Notes: a model not told the origin generated them from the sequence alone. A stretch of 64,000 nt of DNA from Streptomyces hawaiiensis (GCF_004803895.1 NZ_CP021978.1:6510001-6574000), one strand, 5' to 3'. Shown: positions 48,981-57,736, counted from the first letter of the stretch. Translations and numbers: made by a program.

Positions 48981-49952
48981 GTGACTGGCTCGACCCCTCC
49001 CTGGAAGCGCCGCTTCTCCAAGCGGAAAGCGGACGAAGGGCCGAAGGACGGCCCGCAGTACGGCGCGCGTGACGACGAGCGAGGCTCATCCGGTACGGGG
49101 GCGGCCTCGCTCGAACCGGCAGCGGACCGGGGTGACCTCCCGGCGTCGGTGGACGTCCCCGCACCCGTCGCGAGACGGCGGGCGGGGGCGATCCGGGAGC
49201 GGGCCAGGGAAGGCGCCCGCAAGGGCGGCGACCGGGCCCGGGCCGGACTCGCCTACCTCGCCGACCGGATCATCGAACTGGCCCCGCGCGTCCCCGTGCG
49301 GGACCTGGCGACACTGCGCAGGCAGTTCCCGGGCCTCGGGCCCGAGGAGCTCGCGGACAAGCTCGTGGCGGGCGCCGCGAACGCGACGGCGACGGTCGGA
49401 GCGGGTATCGGCGCGGCCGCGATGCTCCCCGTGCCCCCGGCGATGCCGACGGAACTGGCCGCCGAGGTCACCGGCGTCGCGATGATCGAGCTGAAGCTGA
49501 TCGCCGAACTCCACGAGGTCTACGGCGTACGGCCGCCCGGCAATCTCAAACAGCGCAGCACCGCGTACCTCGACTCGTGGTCGGGGGAACGCGGGATCGA
49601 CGCGTCCAAGCCGTCGACGTTCAGCGCGGCGCTCAACAGCCGTATGAAGCGCGAACTGCGGCAGCGGATCATGAAGCGAATGGTCCGCAGCATGCCGAAC
49701 CTGATGCCGTTCCTGGTGGGCGCCGCCGTGGGGGCGGTCATGAACCGCGGCGAGACGAGAAAGCTCGCCGGCCGGATCCGCCGGGACCTGCGCAAGATCC
49801 AGGTGTCCTGGGAGGCCGTGGAGGCGCTCCCCGCCCTGGAACGTCCGGCGGACGTCCTGGAGATGGGCGAGATCACCAACGACCCCCTGGGCCGCCACGA
49901 GGGCCACCGGCGCGACGGCGGACACGGCCACCAGCACGACGAGGGGCGCTGA
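48981..49952 (+). CDS. Conserved hypothetical protein with hydrophobic core
   Basis: The 323-residue protein has a charged, disordered first 70 residues (WKRRFSKRKADEGPK), then Arg/Ala-rich helices. A hydrophobic stretch (NATATVGAGIGAAAMLPVPP) and a second (MPFLVGAAVGAVMN) follow. The C terminus is Gly/His-rich (HRRDGGHGHQHDEGR), possibly metal-binding. I recognise a family of actinobacterial proteins found beside DUF4193 but no function. GTG 48981 is 14 bases after DUF4193, so the two are likely cotranscribed. Confidence 0.78.
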   Translation: MTGSTPPWKRRFSKRKADEGPKDGPQYGARDDERGSSGTGAASLEPAADRGDLPASVDVPAPVARRRAGAIRERAREGARKGGDRARAGLAYLADRIIELAPRVPVRDLATLRRQFPGLGPEELADKLVAGAANATATVGAGIGAAAMLPVPPAMPTELAAEVTGVAMIELKLIAELHEVYGVRPPGNLKQRSTAYLDSWSGERGIDASKPSTFSAALNSRMKRELRQRIMKRMVRSMPNLMPFLVGAAVGAVMNRGETRKLAGRIRRDLRKIQVSWEAVEALPALERPADVLEMGEITNDPLGRHEGHRRDGGHGHQHDEGR

Positions 49953-49997
49953 GACCGGCCGTCGGACGGCGGCCGGGTGACGCCCCGCGCAGGTGTG

Positions 49998-50456
49998 CTA
50001 CGCCTGCTTCGCCGTCCGCAGCGCCTCCGCCAGGCGCTCCGGCTCGCGCGTGGACAGATACAGGTACGGAGTCGGGTCCTGCGGGTCCGTGACCACCACG
50101 CGCAGGGCCGTGGGGATGTACGCGCGCAGCAGGAGGAAGGCGCGCGGGTCGGCCTTGTAGGTGCGCCAGGCGCGGGTCTCCTCGGGGTCCAGCACCTCCA
50201 TCTCGCCCAGCGCCGCCAGCGGGATCTTCGCCTCTCCCGCGATCAGGGAGTCGCCGACCACGCGGATGCGGACCGATCCGTACGAGCTCGCGGCGACGGC
50301 CGCGACCGCGGTGCCCCCGGCCAGGCCGCCGAGCATCGGCAGTGTGCCGAACGGCAGCAGGATCAGGGCCATGGAGACGCCCACGAGGAACGAGATCAGC
50401 CACCAGGTCCGCGGGGCGGTGAGGCGTTCTTCGTACGGGGCGGCGGAGAGCTGCAT
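49998..50456 (-). CDS. DUF3093 membrane protein
   Basis: The 152-residue protein starts YEERLTAPRTWWLISFLVG, the DUF3093 signature. Two membrane segments (residues about 18-35 and 40-60) are followed by a beta-rich cytoplasmic domain with RVVGDSLIAGEAKIPLAALG and AYIPTALRVVVTDPQDPTPY. It is conserved across actinobacteria beside dut, with no known function. ATG 50456. It is divergent from the thioesterase gene, 58 bases away, so their promoters must overlap. Confidence 0.88.
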   Translation of the reverse strand: MQLSAAPYEERLTAPRTWWLISFLVGVSMALILLPFGTLPMLGGLAGGTAVAAVAASSYGSVRIRVVGDSLIAGEAKIPLAALGEMEVLDPEETRAWRTYKADPRAFLLLRAYIPTALRVVVTDPQDPTPYLYLSTREPERLAEALRTAKQA

Positions 50457-50514
50457 GGGGCCAAGCTTGGCACGGTGTCCGGAAGGGGCCGACGCGCGGG
50501 TAAGGTCTGCGGCT

Positions 50515-51099
50515 GTGAGTGGTACTTCCGCAGCTCTTCAGCCTCCGGCCGACGCCGTGCAGCCGGTGCGGCACCCGGACGCGCCCGCGCCCGGTGAGCT
50601 CCTCGGCGCGCACTACGGCGCGTGTTTCGGCTGTGGCGGCGACCAGCCGCACGGACTGCACCTGGAGGCCCGGGCCGGTGAGGGCGTGTCGCTGACCGCC
50701 GAGTTCACCGTCCAGCCCGCCCACCAGGGCGCTCCGGGCCTCGCCCACGGTGGCGTGCTCGCCTCCGCCCTGGACGAGACCCTCGGCTCGCTGAACTGGT
50801 TGCTGCGCACGATCGCGGTGACCGGGCGGCTGGAGACCGACTTCGTACGGCCCGTGCCCGTCGGTACCACGCTGCACCTGGAGGCGGAGGTGACGGCGGT
50901 GGCCGGAAGGAAGATCTACTCCACCGCGACCGGACGCGTCGGCGGCCCCGACGGACCCGTCGCCGTGCGCGCGGAGGCGCTCTTCATCGAGGTGAAGGTC
51001 GACCACTTCGTCGACCACGGCCGCCAGGAGGAGATCCAGGCGGCCATGAACGACCCGGACCAGGTCCGGCGCGCGCGTGCCTTCGAGGTGAACCCGTGA
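50515..51099 (+). CDS. PaaI-family hotdog thioesterase
   Basis: The 194-residue protein has a hotdog fold with HYGACFGCGGDQPHGLHLE near the start, then HQGAPGLAHGGVLASALDET, whose HGG and acidic Asp/Glu pair form the usual active site. RPVPVGTTLHLEAEV follows. It probably hydrolyses an acyl-CoA. The CxxC (CFGC) segment is common in this actinobacterial branch. GTG 50515 is used, with a weak AAGG upstream. The dut start overlaps its stop by 4 bases (GTGA), implying translational coupling. Confidence 0.87.
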   Translation: MSGTSAALQPPADAVQPVRHPDAPAPGELLGAHYGACFGCGGDQPHGLHLEARAGEGVSLTAEFTVQPAHQGAPGLAHGGVLASALDETLGSLNWLLRTIAVTGRLETDFVRPVPVGTTLHLEAEVTAVAGRKIYSTATGRVGGPDGPVAVRAEALFIEVKVDHFVDHGRQEEIQAAMNDPDQVRRARAFEVNP

Positions 51100-51719
51100 G
51101 CGCGGCACGTCCTGTGCGGCCCGACAGCCCCAGCAGCCCCGTGAGCCCCACCACTCCCGCGAGCCCCGTGAGCCGGCGGCCGCTGGACGTGCTGATCCGG
51201 CGCGTCGATCCGGACGTACCGCTGCCGTCGTACGCGCAGCCCGGTGACGCGGGGGCCGATCTGCGGACCACGGAGGCGTGCGAACTGGCCCCGGGCGAGC
51301 GGGCCGTGCTGCCCACGGGAGTGTCTGTGGCGCTGCCGGAGGGGTACGCGGCCTTCGTGCACCCGCGATCCGGTCTGGCCGCCCGCTGCGGCGTCGCCCT
51401 GGTGAATGCCCCGGGGACGGTTGATGCCGGGTACCGTGGGGAGATCAAGGTGATCGTGGTGAATCTCGACCCGCGCGAGGCCGTGCGGTTCGAGCGCTTC
51501 GACCGGATTGCCCAACTGGTAGTCCAGCAGGTCGAGAGGGTCCGCTTCCAGGAGGTCGCGGAACTTCCCGGCTCCGCGCGGGCCGAGGGGGGCTTCGGGT
51601 CCACCGGAGGCCATGCCGCGGTGGACGGCAGGAGCGGCACAAGCGGTCAGGCCGCCGTGGGCGGTCGGACGGGTGGGAATCGATACGCTTCGGTCGTATC
51701 CGACCGGGAAGGACAGTGA
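51096..51719 (+). CDS. dut: dUTPase
   Basis: The 207-residue dUTPase has the five conserved motifs: AGADLRTTEA, HPRSGLAARCGV, NAPGTVDAGYRGEIKVIVVN, RIAQLVV and the flexible C-terminal arm EGGFGSTGGH. It converts dUTP to dUMP. GTG 51096 has GAGGTGA upstream and overlaps the thioesterase stop. That start adds a 26-residue Ser/Pro-rich leader built on repeated CCCCGTGAGCC, compared with GTG 51168, where most homologues begin (SRRPLDVLIRRVD). Either start is possible. Confidence 0.92.
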   Translation: MSAARPVRPDSPSSPVSPTTPASPVSRRPLDVLIRRVDPDVPLPSYAQPGDAGADLRTTEACELAPGERAVLPTGVSVALPEGYAAFVHPRSGLAARCGVALVNAPGTVDAGYRGEIKVIVVNLDPREAVRFERFDRIAQLVVQQVERVRFQEVAELPGSARAEGGFGSTGGHAAVDGRSGTSGQAAVGGRTGGNRYASVVSDREGQ

Positions 51720-51720
51720 C

Positions 51721-52476
51721 GTGTTCGGACGTCGCAAGAAGAGGGATGCCGCCGAGGACGCGGCCGGCGAGGCCGAGCAGGTCGTCGACGGTGTCGACAG
51801 TGAGGCGGGCGGCGAGGGCGAGCGCCTGAGGCTCGAGCCGGCGCCGCGCCCCGACGGGCCCTGGGACAGCTCCGAGGTCCGTGACCCGAGCGAAGGCCGG
51901 GTGGACCTGGGCGGTCTGTTCGTGCCGGGCGTCGACGGCATGGAGCTCAGGGTCGAGGTCGCGGGCGACGCGATCGTGGCGGCCACGGTCGTGCTGCGCG
52001 ACAGCGCCATCCAGCTGCAGGGCTTCGCAGCGCCCAAGCGCGAGGGCATCTGGGGCGAGGTGCGCGAGGAGATCGGCACCGGCATCACCCAGCAGGGCGG
52101 CATCGTCGACGAGGTCGAGGGGCCGCTGGGCTGGGAGCTGCGCGCCCAGGTGCCCGTACAGCTGCCGGACGGCACCGGCGGCTTCCAGGTCGTGCGGTTC
52201 GTCGGCGTGGACGGCCCCCGCTGGTTCCTGCGCGGGGTCATCTCGGGCCAGGGCGCGGTGCAGCCGCAGGCCGCCGGGCTGCTCGAGCAGATCTTCCGGG
52301 ACACGGTCGTGGTCCGCGGCGAGGGCCCGATGGCGCCCCGTGACCCGATCGTCCTGAAGCTGCCGGACGACGCCCAGATGGTCCCCGAGGGCGTCCAGCA
52401 GGAGGAGGAGGGCTCCCGGTTCGCCGGCGGAATGGGCCAGCTCCAGCGCGGACCGGAGATCACCGAGGTCCGCTGA
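51721..52476 (+). CDS. DUF3710 protein, conserved in actinobacteria
   Basis: The 251-residue soluble protein has an acidic first 45 residues, then GRVDLGGLFVPGVDGMELRV and DSAIQLQGFAAPKREGIWGE. RWFLRGVISGQGAVQPQAAG and ITEVR at the end are DUF3710 features. There is no membrane segment or obvious catalytic motif. GTG 51721 follows the dut stop by 1 base and an upstream GGAAGGA. Function unknown, although conserved linkage to dut and DUF3159 suggests a housekeeping role. A terminator follows. Confidence 0.88.
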   Translation: MFGRRKKRDAAEDAAGEAEQVVDGVDSEAGGEGERLRLEPAPRPDGPWDSSEVRDPSEGRVDLGGLFVPGVDGMELRVEVAGDAIVAATVVLRDSAIQLQGFAAPKREGIWGEVREEIGTGITQQGGIVDEVEGPLGWELRAQVPVQLPDGTGGFQVVRFVGVDGPRWFLRGVISGQGAVQPQAAGLLEQIFRDTVVVRGEGPMAPRDPIVLKLPDDAQMVPEGVQQEEEGSRFAGGMGQLQRGPEITEVR

Positions 52477-52491
52477 CCCCGTAGAGACACC

Positions 52492-52520
52492 AGGGCCGCA
52501 CCCCACGGTGCGGCCCTTTC
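52492..52520 (+). terminator. Terminator of the dut-DUF3710 unit
   Basis: AGGGCCGCACC and GGTGCGGCCCT form a perfect 11-base stem with a CCAC loop, followed by TTCTC. Confidence 0.92.
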
Positions 52521-52534
52521 TCGTGCGCGGAACC

Positions 52535-52563
52535 TTGACGGTGCATTGGTCTGTACCTACCGT
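52535..52563 (+). promoter_or_regulatory. Promoter of the alginate lyase-like gene with dre-like spacer
   Basis: TTGACG (52535-52540) and TACCGT (52558-52563) are 17 bases apart, a good -35/-10 pair. The spacer and -10 are overlaid by ATTGGTCTGTACCTAC (52545-52560), which resembles the GntR-type TGGTCTAGACCA elements found in Streptomyces chitinase promoters. Confidence 0.6.
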
Positions 52564-52630
52564 CTCCGTTCAGCGCGCCTGTTCATAAAGGCGCTTCACG
52601 TTCATATAGAGGAACGGAAGGCCCCCACGC

Positions 52631-53806
52631 ATGCGCAGAACCGCCCTCCTCGCTGTCTCGGCCGCCCTCGTCGCCGGTGCCCTCACCCGGCCCGCCGACG
52701 CCGCTCCCAGCGCCCCCGGTACCTTCGTCCACCCCGGCGTCACCGTCTCCAAGGGCCAGCTGGACTTCACCCGGTCCAAGGTCGACGCCGGTGCCCAGCC
52801 CTGGAAGGGCGCCTTCGACCAGATGATGGCGGGCAAGTACGCCGACCTGAACCGCACGCCCAGGCCCCGGGCGGTCGTCGAGTGCGGTTCGTACTCCAAC
52901 CCCAACCACGGCTGCACCGACGAACGCGAGGACGCGATCGCCGCGTACACCCACGCGCTCGCCTGGTACCTCACCCGCGACGAACGGCACGCCCGCAAGG
53001 CGATCGAGCTGATGGACGCCTGGTCCGCCGTGATCAGGGACCACACCCACAGCAACGCGCCCCTGCAGACCGGCTGGGCCGGCTCCTCCTGGCCCAGGGC
53101 CGCCGAGATCATCAAGTACACGTACACCGGGAGCTGGGCGGGCTCCGGCCGCTTCGCCACCATGCTCCGCACCGTCTACCTGCCCGAGATCATCAACGGC
53201 TCGAACTCCAACGGGAACTGGGAGCTGTCGATGATGGAGGCCGCCGTCGGCATCTCCGTCTTCCTGGAGGACAAGGCGTCGTACGACAAGGCCATGGCGA
53301 AGTTCCGCACGCGCACGGCCGCCTACGTGTACCTGGAGTCCGACGGCGCGCTGCCGAGGACCGTGCCGAGCCAGAACCTGAACACCCGGGAGAAGATCGT
53401 CAAGTACTGGCAGGGGCAGACGGCCTTCGTCGACGGACTCAGCCAGGAGACCTGCCGCGACTTCACGCACACCGGCTACGGCCTCTCGGCCGTCTCGCAC
53501 GTCGCCGAGACCAGCCGCATCCAGGGGCAGGACCTCTACGGCACCGACGTGGGCGAGCGGCTGCGGCACGGGCTCGGCTTCCACGCCAGGTACCAGCTCG
53601 GCGCCGGTGCCGAGGGCTGGCTTTGCGGCGGCTCCCTGAAGCTCGGGCTCGGGCCGGTGTCCGAGGTCGGGCACAACGCCCTCGCCAACCGTCTCGGGCA
53701 CGCCATGACCAACACCGCGACCCTGACCCAGCGAGGCCGCCCCGCGGGCAGCAACAACCTCTTCGTCGCCTGGGAGACCCTCACCCACGGCGACAACCCC
53801 GCGTGA
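52631..53806 (+). CDS. Secreted alginate lyase-family protein
   Basis: The 391-residue protein has a signal peptide (MRRTALLAVSAALVAGALT, cleavage near ADA-AP). The mature domain resembles the alpha/alpha-toroid alginate lyase family: WYLTRDERHARKAIELMDAW, NAPLQTGWAGSSWPRAAEII, SNGNWELSMMEAAVGI and DFTHTGYGLSAVSHVAE, with catalytic Asn/His/Tyr candidates in the last two. It may act on uronic-acid or other acidic polysaccharides, since family specificity varies. ATG 52631 has AGGAACGGAAGG upstream. Its promoter carries a GntR-type element, suggesting control by a sugar-responsive regulator. Confidence 0.86.
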   Translation: MRRTALLAVSAALVAGALTRPADAAPSAPGTFVHPGVTVSKGQLDFTRSKVDAGAQPWKGAFDQMMAGKYADLNRTPRPRAVVECGSYSNPNHGCTDEREDAIAAYTHALAWYLTRDERHARKAIELMDAWSAVIRDHTHSNAPLQTGWAGSSWPRAAEIIKYTYTGSWAGSGRFATMLRTVYLPEIINGSNSNGNWELSMMEAAVGISVFLEDKASYDKAMAKFRTRTAAYVYLESDGALPRTVPSQNLNTREKIVKYWQGQTAFVDGLSQETCRDFTHTGYGLSAVSHVAETSRIQGQDLYGTDVGERLRHGLGFHARYQLGAGAEGWLCGGSLKLGLGPVSEVGHNALANRLGHAMTNTATLTQRGRPAGSNNLFVAWETLTHGDNPA

Positions 53807-53983
53807 CCCCCTGACCGGCCGGGCGCCGGGCGGGGACCCCGGTGCCCGGTCCACCAGCGGACCGGCCGCGTCAGAGTTGCGTCAAAGTGCGCCCCGGAGC
53901 CGTGCCCGGCACCCGTATGGCGCGCTCTTGGGCCGTAGGGTCGACGCTGCGCAGTCGGCAGACCACCGGAAGACAATGGGGCC

Positions 53984-56527
53984 ATGGCACGCGGCAAGCT
54001 TCGGATCCACCTCGGCGCGGCACCGGGCGTCGGCAAGACGTACGCGATGCTGTCCGAGGCGCACCGCCGTGTCGAGCGGGGCACCGACTGCGTGGTGGCC
54101 TTCGTCGAGCACCACGGCCGGCCCCGCACCGAGGTGCTGCTGCACGGCCTGGAGCAGGTGCCGCGCAGGGAGCTGGAGTACCGGGGCGGGGTCTTCCCCG
54201 AGATGGACCTCGACGCCGTCCTGGCCCGCCGTCCCCAGGTCGCCCTCGTGGACGAACTCGCCCACACGAACATCCCCGGCTCCCGCAACGCCAAGCGCTG
54301 GCAGGACGTGGAGGAACTGCTCGCCGCCGGGATCGACGTGGTCTCGACCGTCAACATCCAGCACCTGGAATCCCTCGGCGACGTCGTCGAGTCGATCACC
54401 GGCGTGCGGCAGCAGGAGACCGTGCCGGACGAGGTGGTACGCCGGGCCGACCAGGTCGAGCTGGTCGACATGACGCCGGAGGCGCTGCGGCGGCGGATGG
54501 CGCACGGCAACATCTACCAGCCCGACAAGGTCGACGCCGCCCTGTCGAACTACTTCCGCCCGGGCAACCTGACCGCCCTGCGCGAGCTGGCGCTGCTGTG
54601 GGTGGCCGACCGGGTCGACGCCTACCTCACCCAGTACCGCAGCGAGCACCGGGTGTCGCGGATCTGGGGCTCGCGCGAGCGGATCGTGGTCGGTCTGACC
54701 GGTGGGCCCGAGGGCCGCACGCTCATCCGCCGGGGAGCCCGGCTGGCCGAGAAGGGCGCCGGCGGCGAGGTGCTGGCCGTCTACATAGCCCGCAGCGACG
54801 GGCTGACCTCGGCCTCGCCCAAGGAGCTGGCCCTGCAGCGCACCCTGGTCGAAGATCTTGGCGGAACGTTCCACCATGTCATCGGCGACGACATACCGGC
54901 CGCGCTGCTCGCCTTCGCCCGCGGTGTGAACGCCACCCAGATCGTGCTGGGCTCCTCGCGCCGCAAGACCTGGCAGTACGTCTTCGGGCCCGGCGTCGGC
55001 GCGACGGTCGCCCGGGAGTCCGGGCCCGACCTCGACGTGCACATCGTCACCCACGACGAGGTCGCCAAGGGCCGCGGGCTGCCGGTGGCCCGGGGCGCGC
55101 GGCTCGGGCGGTCCCGGCGGGTGTGGGGCTGGATCGCCGGTGTCGCCGGCCCGCCGCTCCTCGCGGCGCTGCTCAACGCCGTCGACCTCGGCCTCGCCAA
55201 CGACATGCTGCTGTTCCTGGCGCTGACGGTGGCGGCGGCCCTGCTCGGCGGACTGCTGCCCGCCCTGGCGTCGGCGGCGGTGGGCTCCCTGCTGCTGAAC
55301 TACTTCTACACACCGCCCCTGCACCGGTGGACCATCGCCGACCCGAGGAACATCGTCGCCATCGTGACCTTCGTGGCGGTCGGCGTGGCGGTGGCCTCCG
55401 TGGTCGATCTCGCCGCTCGCCGTACGCATCAGGCGGCCCGGCTGCGGGCCGAGTCCGAGATCCTGTCCTTCCTCGCCGGCAACGTGCTGCGCGGCGAGAC
55501 CGGCCTGGAGGACCTGCTGGAGCGGGTCCGGGAGACCTTCGGCATGGAGTCCGCGGCCCTGCTGGAACGGGCGGGCGACGTCGAGCCGTGGACCTGCGCC
55601 GGCCGCGTCGGTCAGGGGCGTCCCGTCGAGCGGCCCGACCAGGCGGACGTGGACATGCCCGTCGGCGACCACATGGCCCTGGCGCTGACCGGCCGCGTGC
55701 TGCCCGCCGAGGACCGCCGGGTGCTGGCCGCCTTCGCCGCCCAGGCCGCCGTCGTCCTGGACCGCCGCCGGCTCCGCGAGGAGGCCGGCCGGGCCCGCAC
55801 GCTCGCCGAGGGCAACCGCATCCGCACGGCGCTCCTGGCCGCCGTCAGCCATGACCTGCGGACCCCCCTCGCCGGGATCAAGGCCGCGGTGACCTCCCTG
55901 CGCTCCGAGGACGTCGAGTGGTCCGAGGAGGACCGCGCCGAGCTGCTGGAGGGCATCGAGGAGGGCGCCGACCGGCTCGACCACCTCGTCGGCAACCTGC
56001 TCGACATGTCCCGGCTCCAGACCGGCACCGTCACCCCGCTGTTCCGCGAGATCGACCTCGACGAGGTGGTGCCGATGGCGCTCGGCGGTGTGCCCGAGGG
56101 CAGCGCCGGCCTGGACGTGCCCGAGACCCTGCCCATGGTCGCCGTGGACCCCGGGCTGCTGGAGCGGGCGATGGCCAACCTCGTCGAGAACGCCGTCAAG
56201 TACAGTCCGCCCGGAGCGCCCGTGATGGTCGCCGCCAGCGCGCTCGCCGACCGGGTCGAGGTGCGGGTCGTCGACCGGGGGCCCGGTGTCCCCGACGAGG
56301 CCAAGGAGCGCATCTTCGAGCCTTTCCAGCGCCACGGCGACGCACCGCGCGGCGCGGGCGTGGGTCTGGGACTCGCGGTGGCGCGCGGCTTCGCCGAGGC
56401 CATGGGCGGCACCCTGAACGCCGAGGACACCCCCGGCGGCGGGCTCACCATGGTCCTCACGCTCCGCGTGGCCGGAACCCGCCCGGAGCTCCACCCCGCG
56501 GCAGAACCGGAAAGGCAGGCCTCATGA
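53984..56527 (+). CDS. kdpD: KdpD, potassium-responsive sensor kinase
   Basis: The 847-residue KdpD has the N-terminal KdpD domain with Walker motif GAAPGVGKTYAML and VDELAHTNIPGSRN. A universal-stress-protein-like domain (residues about 225-360) and four membrane segments at about 375-480 follow. A GAF-like region precedes the histidine kinase core, with His623 in AVSHDLRTPLAGI and the ATPase motifs NLVENAVKYSPPG, DRGPGVPDEAKERIF and GVGLGLAVARGFAEAMGG. It senses K+ or turgor and controls the KdpFABC pump. No kdpFABC genes are in the window. kdpE overlaps by 4 bases. Confidence 0.95.
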   Translation: MARGKLRIHLGAAPGVGKTYAMLSEAHRRVERGTDCVVAFVEHHGRPRTEVLLHGLEQVPRRELEYRGGVFPEMDLDAVLARRPQVALVDELAHTNIPGSRNAKRWQDVEELLAAGIDVVSTVNIQHLESLGDVVESITGVRQQETVPDEVVRRADQVELVDMTPEALRRRMAHGNIYQPDKVDAALSNYFRPGNLTALRELALLWVADRVDAYLTQYRSEHRVSRIWGSRERIVVGLTGGPEGRTLIRRGARLAEKGAGGEVLAVYIARSDGLTSASPKELALQRTLVEDLGGTFHHVIGDDIPAALLAFARGVNATQIVLGSSRRKTWQYVFGPGVGATVARESGPDLDVHIVTHDEVAKGRGLPVARGARLGRSRRVWGWIAGVAGPPLLAALLNAVDLGLANDMLLFLALTVAAALLGGLLPALASAAVGSLLLNYFYTPPLHRWTIADPRNIVAIVTFVAVGVAVASVVDLAARRTHQAARLRAESEILSFLAGNVLRGETGLEDLLERVRETFGMESAALLERAGDVEPWTCAGRVGQGRPVERPDQADVDMPVGDHMALALTGRVLPAEDRRVLAAFAAQAAVVLDRRRLREEAGRARTLAEGNRIRTALLAAVSHDLRTPLAGIKAAVTSLRSEDVEWSEEDRAELLEGIEEGADRLDHLVGNLLDMSRLQTGTVTPLFREIDLDEVVPMALGGVPEGSAGLDVPETLPMVAVDPGLLERAMANLVENAVKYSPPGAPVMVAASALADRVEVRVVDRGPGVPDEAKERIFEPFQRHGDAPRGAGVGLGLAVARGFAEAMGGTLNAEDTPGGGLTMVLTLRVAGTRPELHPAAEPERQAS

Positions 56528-57204
56528 CCCGCGTCCTCGTGGTCGACGACGAGCCGCAGATCGTGCGCGCCCTCGTGATCAACCTCAAGGCACGCACGTA
56601 CGAGGTCGACGCGGCCCACGACGGGGCCACCGCCCTCCGGCTCGCCGCCGCCCGCCATCCCGACGTGGTCGTCCTCGACCTCGGGCTGCCCGACATGGAC
56701 GGCGTCGAGGTGATCAGGGGCCTGCGCGGCTGGACCCGGGTGCCGATCCTGGTGCTGTCCGCCCGGCACACCTCCGACGAGAAGGTCGAGGCGCTGGACG
56801 CGGGTGCCGACGACTACGTCACCAAGCCGTTCGGCATGGACGAGCTGCTGGCCCGGCTGCGGGCCGCCGTACGCCGGGCCGAACCCGGCGGCGGTGAGGG
56901 CGACGTGATCGTCGACACCGGCGAGTTCACCGTCGACCTGGCCGCGAAGAAGGTCAACCGCGTCGGCAAGGACGTACGGCTGACCCCCACCGAGTGGCAC
57001 CTGCTGGAGGTCCTCGTGCGCAACAGCGGCCGCCTGGTCGGGCAGAAGCAGCTGCTCCAGGAGGTGTGGGGGCCGTCGTACGGGACGGAGACGAACTATC
57101 TGCGCGTGTACATGGCGCAGTTGCGGCGGAAGCTGGAGGCGGATCCCTCCCACCCGAAGCACTTCATCACTGAGCCGGGGATGGGGTATCGCTTCGAGAA
57201 GTGA
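56524..57204 (+). CDS. kdpE: KdpE, OmpR-family response regulator
   Basis: The 226-residue regulator has a receiver domain (RVLVVDDEPQIVRALVIN, Asp in VVVLDLGLPDMDG, Lys in YVTKPFGM). A winged helix follows (LTPTEWHLLEVLVRNSGRLV, NYLRVYMAQLRRKLEADP). It ends ITEPGMGYRFEK, the usual KdpE end. The ATG overlaps the kdpD stop (ATGA), so the pair is coupled. Its 3' coding end is partly duplicated about 60 bases downstream. Likely targets are a kdpFABC operon elsewhere. Confidence 0.95.
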   Translation: MTRVLVVDDEPQIVRALVINLKARTYEVDAAHDGATALRLAAARHPDVVVLDLGLPDMDGVEVIRGLRGWTRVPILVLSARHTSDEKVEALDAGADDYVTKPFGMDELLARLRAAVRRAEPGGGEGDVIVDTGEFTVDLAAKKVNRVGKDVRLTPTEWHLLEVLVRNSGRLVGQKQLLQEVWGPSYGTETNYLRVYMAQLRRKLEADPSHPKHFITEPGMGYRFEK

Positions 57205-57235
57205 GCGGTGCGGCTCACGGCCGGGGTCCGGGGGT

Positions 57236-57266
57236 CGGCTCCCGGGGATGCGGTATCCCCGAGCCG
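57236..57266 (+). terminator. Hairpin after kdpE
   Basis: CGGCTC-CC-GGGGAT pairs with ATCCCC-GAGCCG around GCGGT, with a CC bulge. The right arm is the beginning of the duplicated kdpE end. No U-tract, so the strength is uncertain. Confidence 0.55.
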
Positions 57267-57289
57267 GGGATGGGGCATCGCTTGGAGAA
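57261..57289 (+). repeat. Partial copy of the kdpE 3' end
   Basis: These 29 bases match 57172-57200 (the codons for EPGMGYRFE) with two substitutions, 89 bases downstream. It looks like a remnant of a tandem duplication. Confidence 0.85.
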
Positions 57290-57334
57290 ACAGGCTTCTC
57301 GCCCTTCGTCAGCACGCCCCGGTACGCTTCAGAC

Positions 57335-57733
57335 ATGAGTGCTGTTCCCCGATCCGAAAAGCCGGTGGGCCGTTTCCGGCGCATGCTCGACCGGCTCTCC
57401 TCGTCGCAGGAGGACCTGGAGTCCGAGGAACTGCGCGAAGACAGCGAGACGGCCGGCTGCATCCGGATCGGAGACTGTCAGGACCGCCAGATAGTGACGG
57501 TTACTGGTACCTTGCGCACGGTCACCCTTCGGCCGCGCGCCGGAGTACCGGCCCTGGAGGCCGAGCTGTTCGACGGCTCCGCCGCGCTGGACGTGGTGTG
57601 GCTCGGCAGGCGCTCCATCGTGGGGATAGAGCCGGGGCGCAAGCTGATCGCGTCGGGCCGGATCTCGATGAGCCGGGGCCGCAGGGTGCTGTTCAATCCC
57701 AAGTACGAACTGAGACCCCTCGGACGGGAGTAG
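57335..57733 (+). CDS. OB-fold nucleic acid-binding-like protein
   Basis: The 132-residue protein has an N-terminal charged helix (RFRRMLDRLSSSQEDLESEE) followed by an OB-fold. The strands include QIVTVTGTLRTVTLRPR, ALEAELFDGSAALDVVWLGR and RKLIASGRISMSRGRRVLFN, a pattern shared with RecG/tRNA-binding-type OB domains. It could bind single-stranded nucleic acid, although the ligand is unknown. ATG 57335. It is always beside DUF3159 and TrkA genes in Streptomyces. The DUF3159 start follows by 3 bases. Confidence 0.87.
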   Translation: MSAVPRSEKPVGRFRRMLDRLSSSQEDLESEELREDSETAGCIRIGDCQDRQIVTVTGTLRTVTLRPRAGVPALEAELFDGSAALDVVWLGRRSIVGIEPGRKLIASGRISMSRGRRVLFNPKYELRPLGRE

Positions 57734-57736
57734 CCG

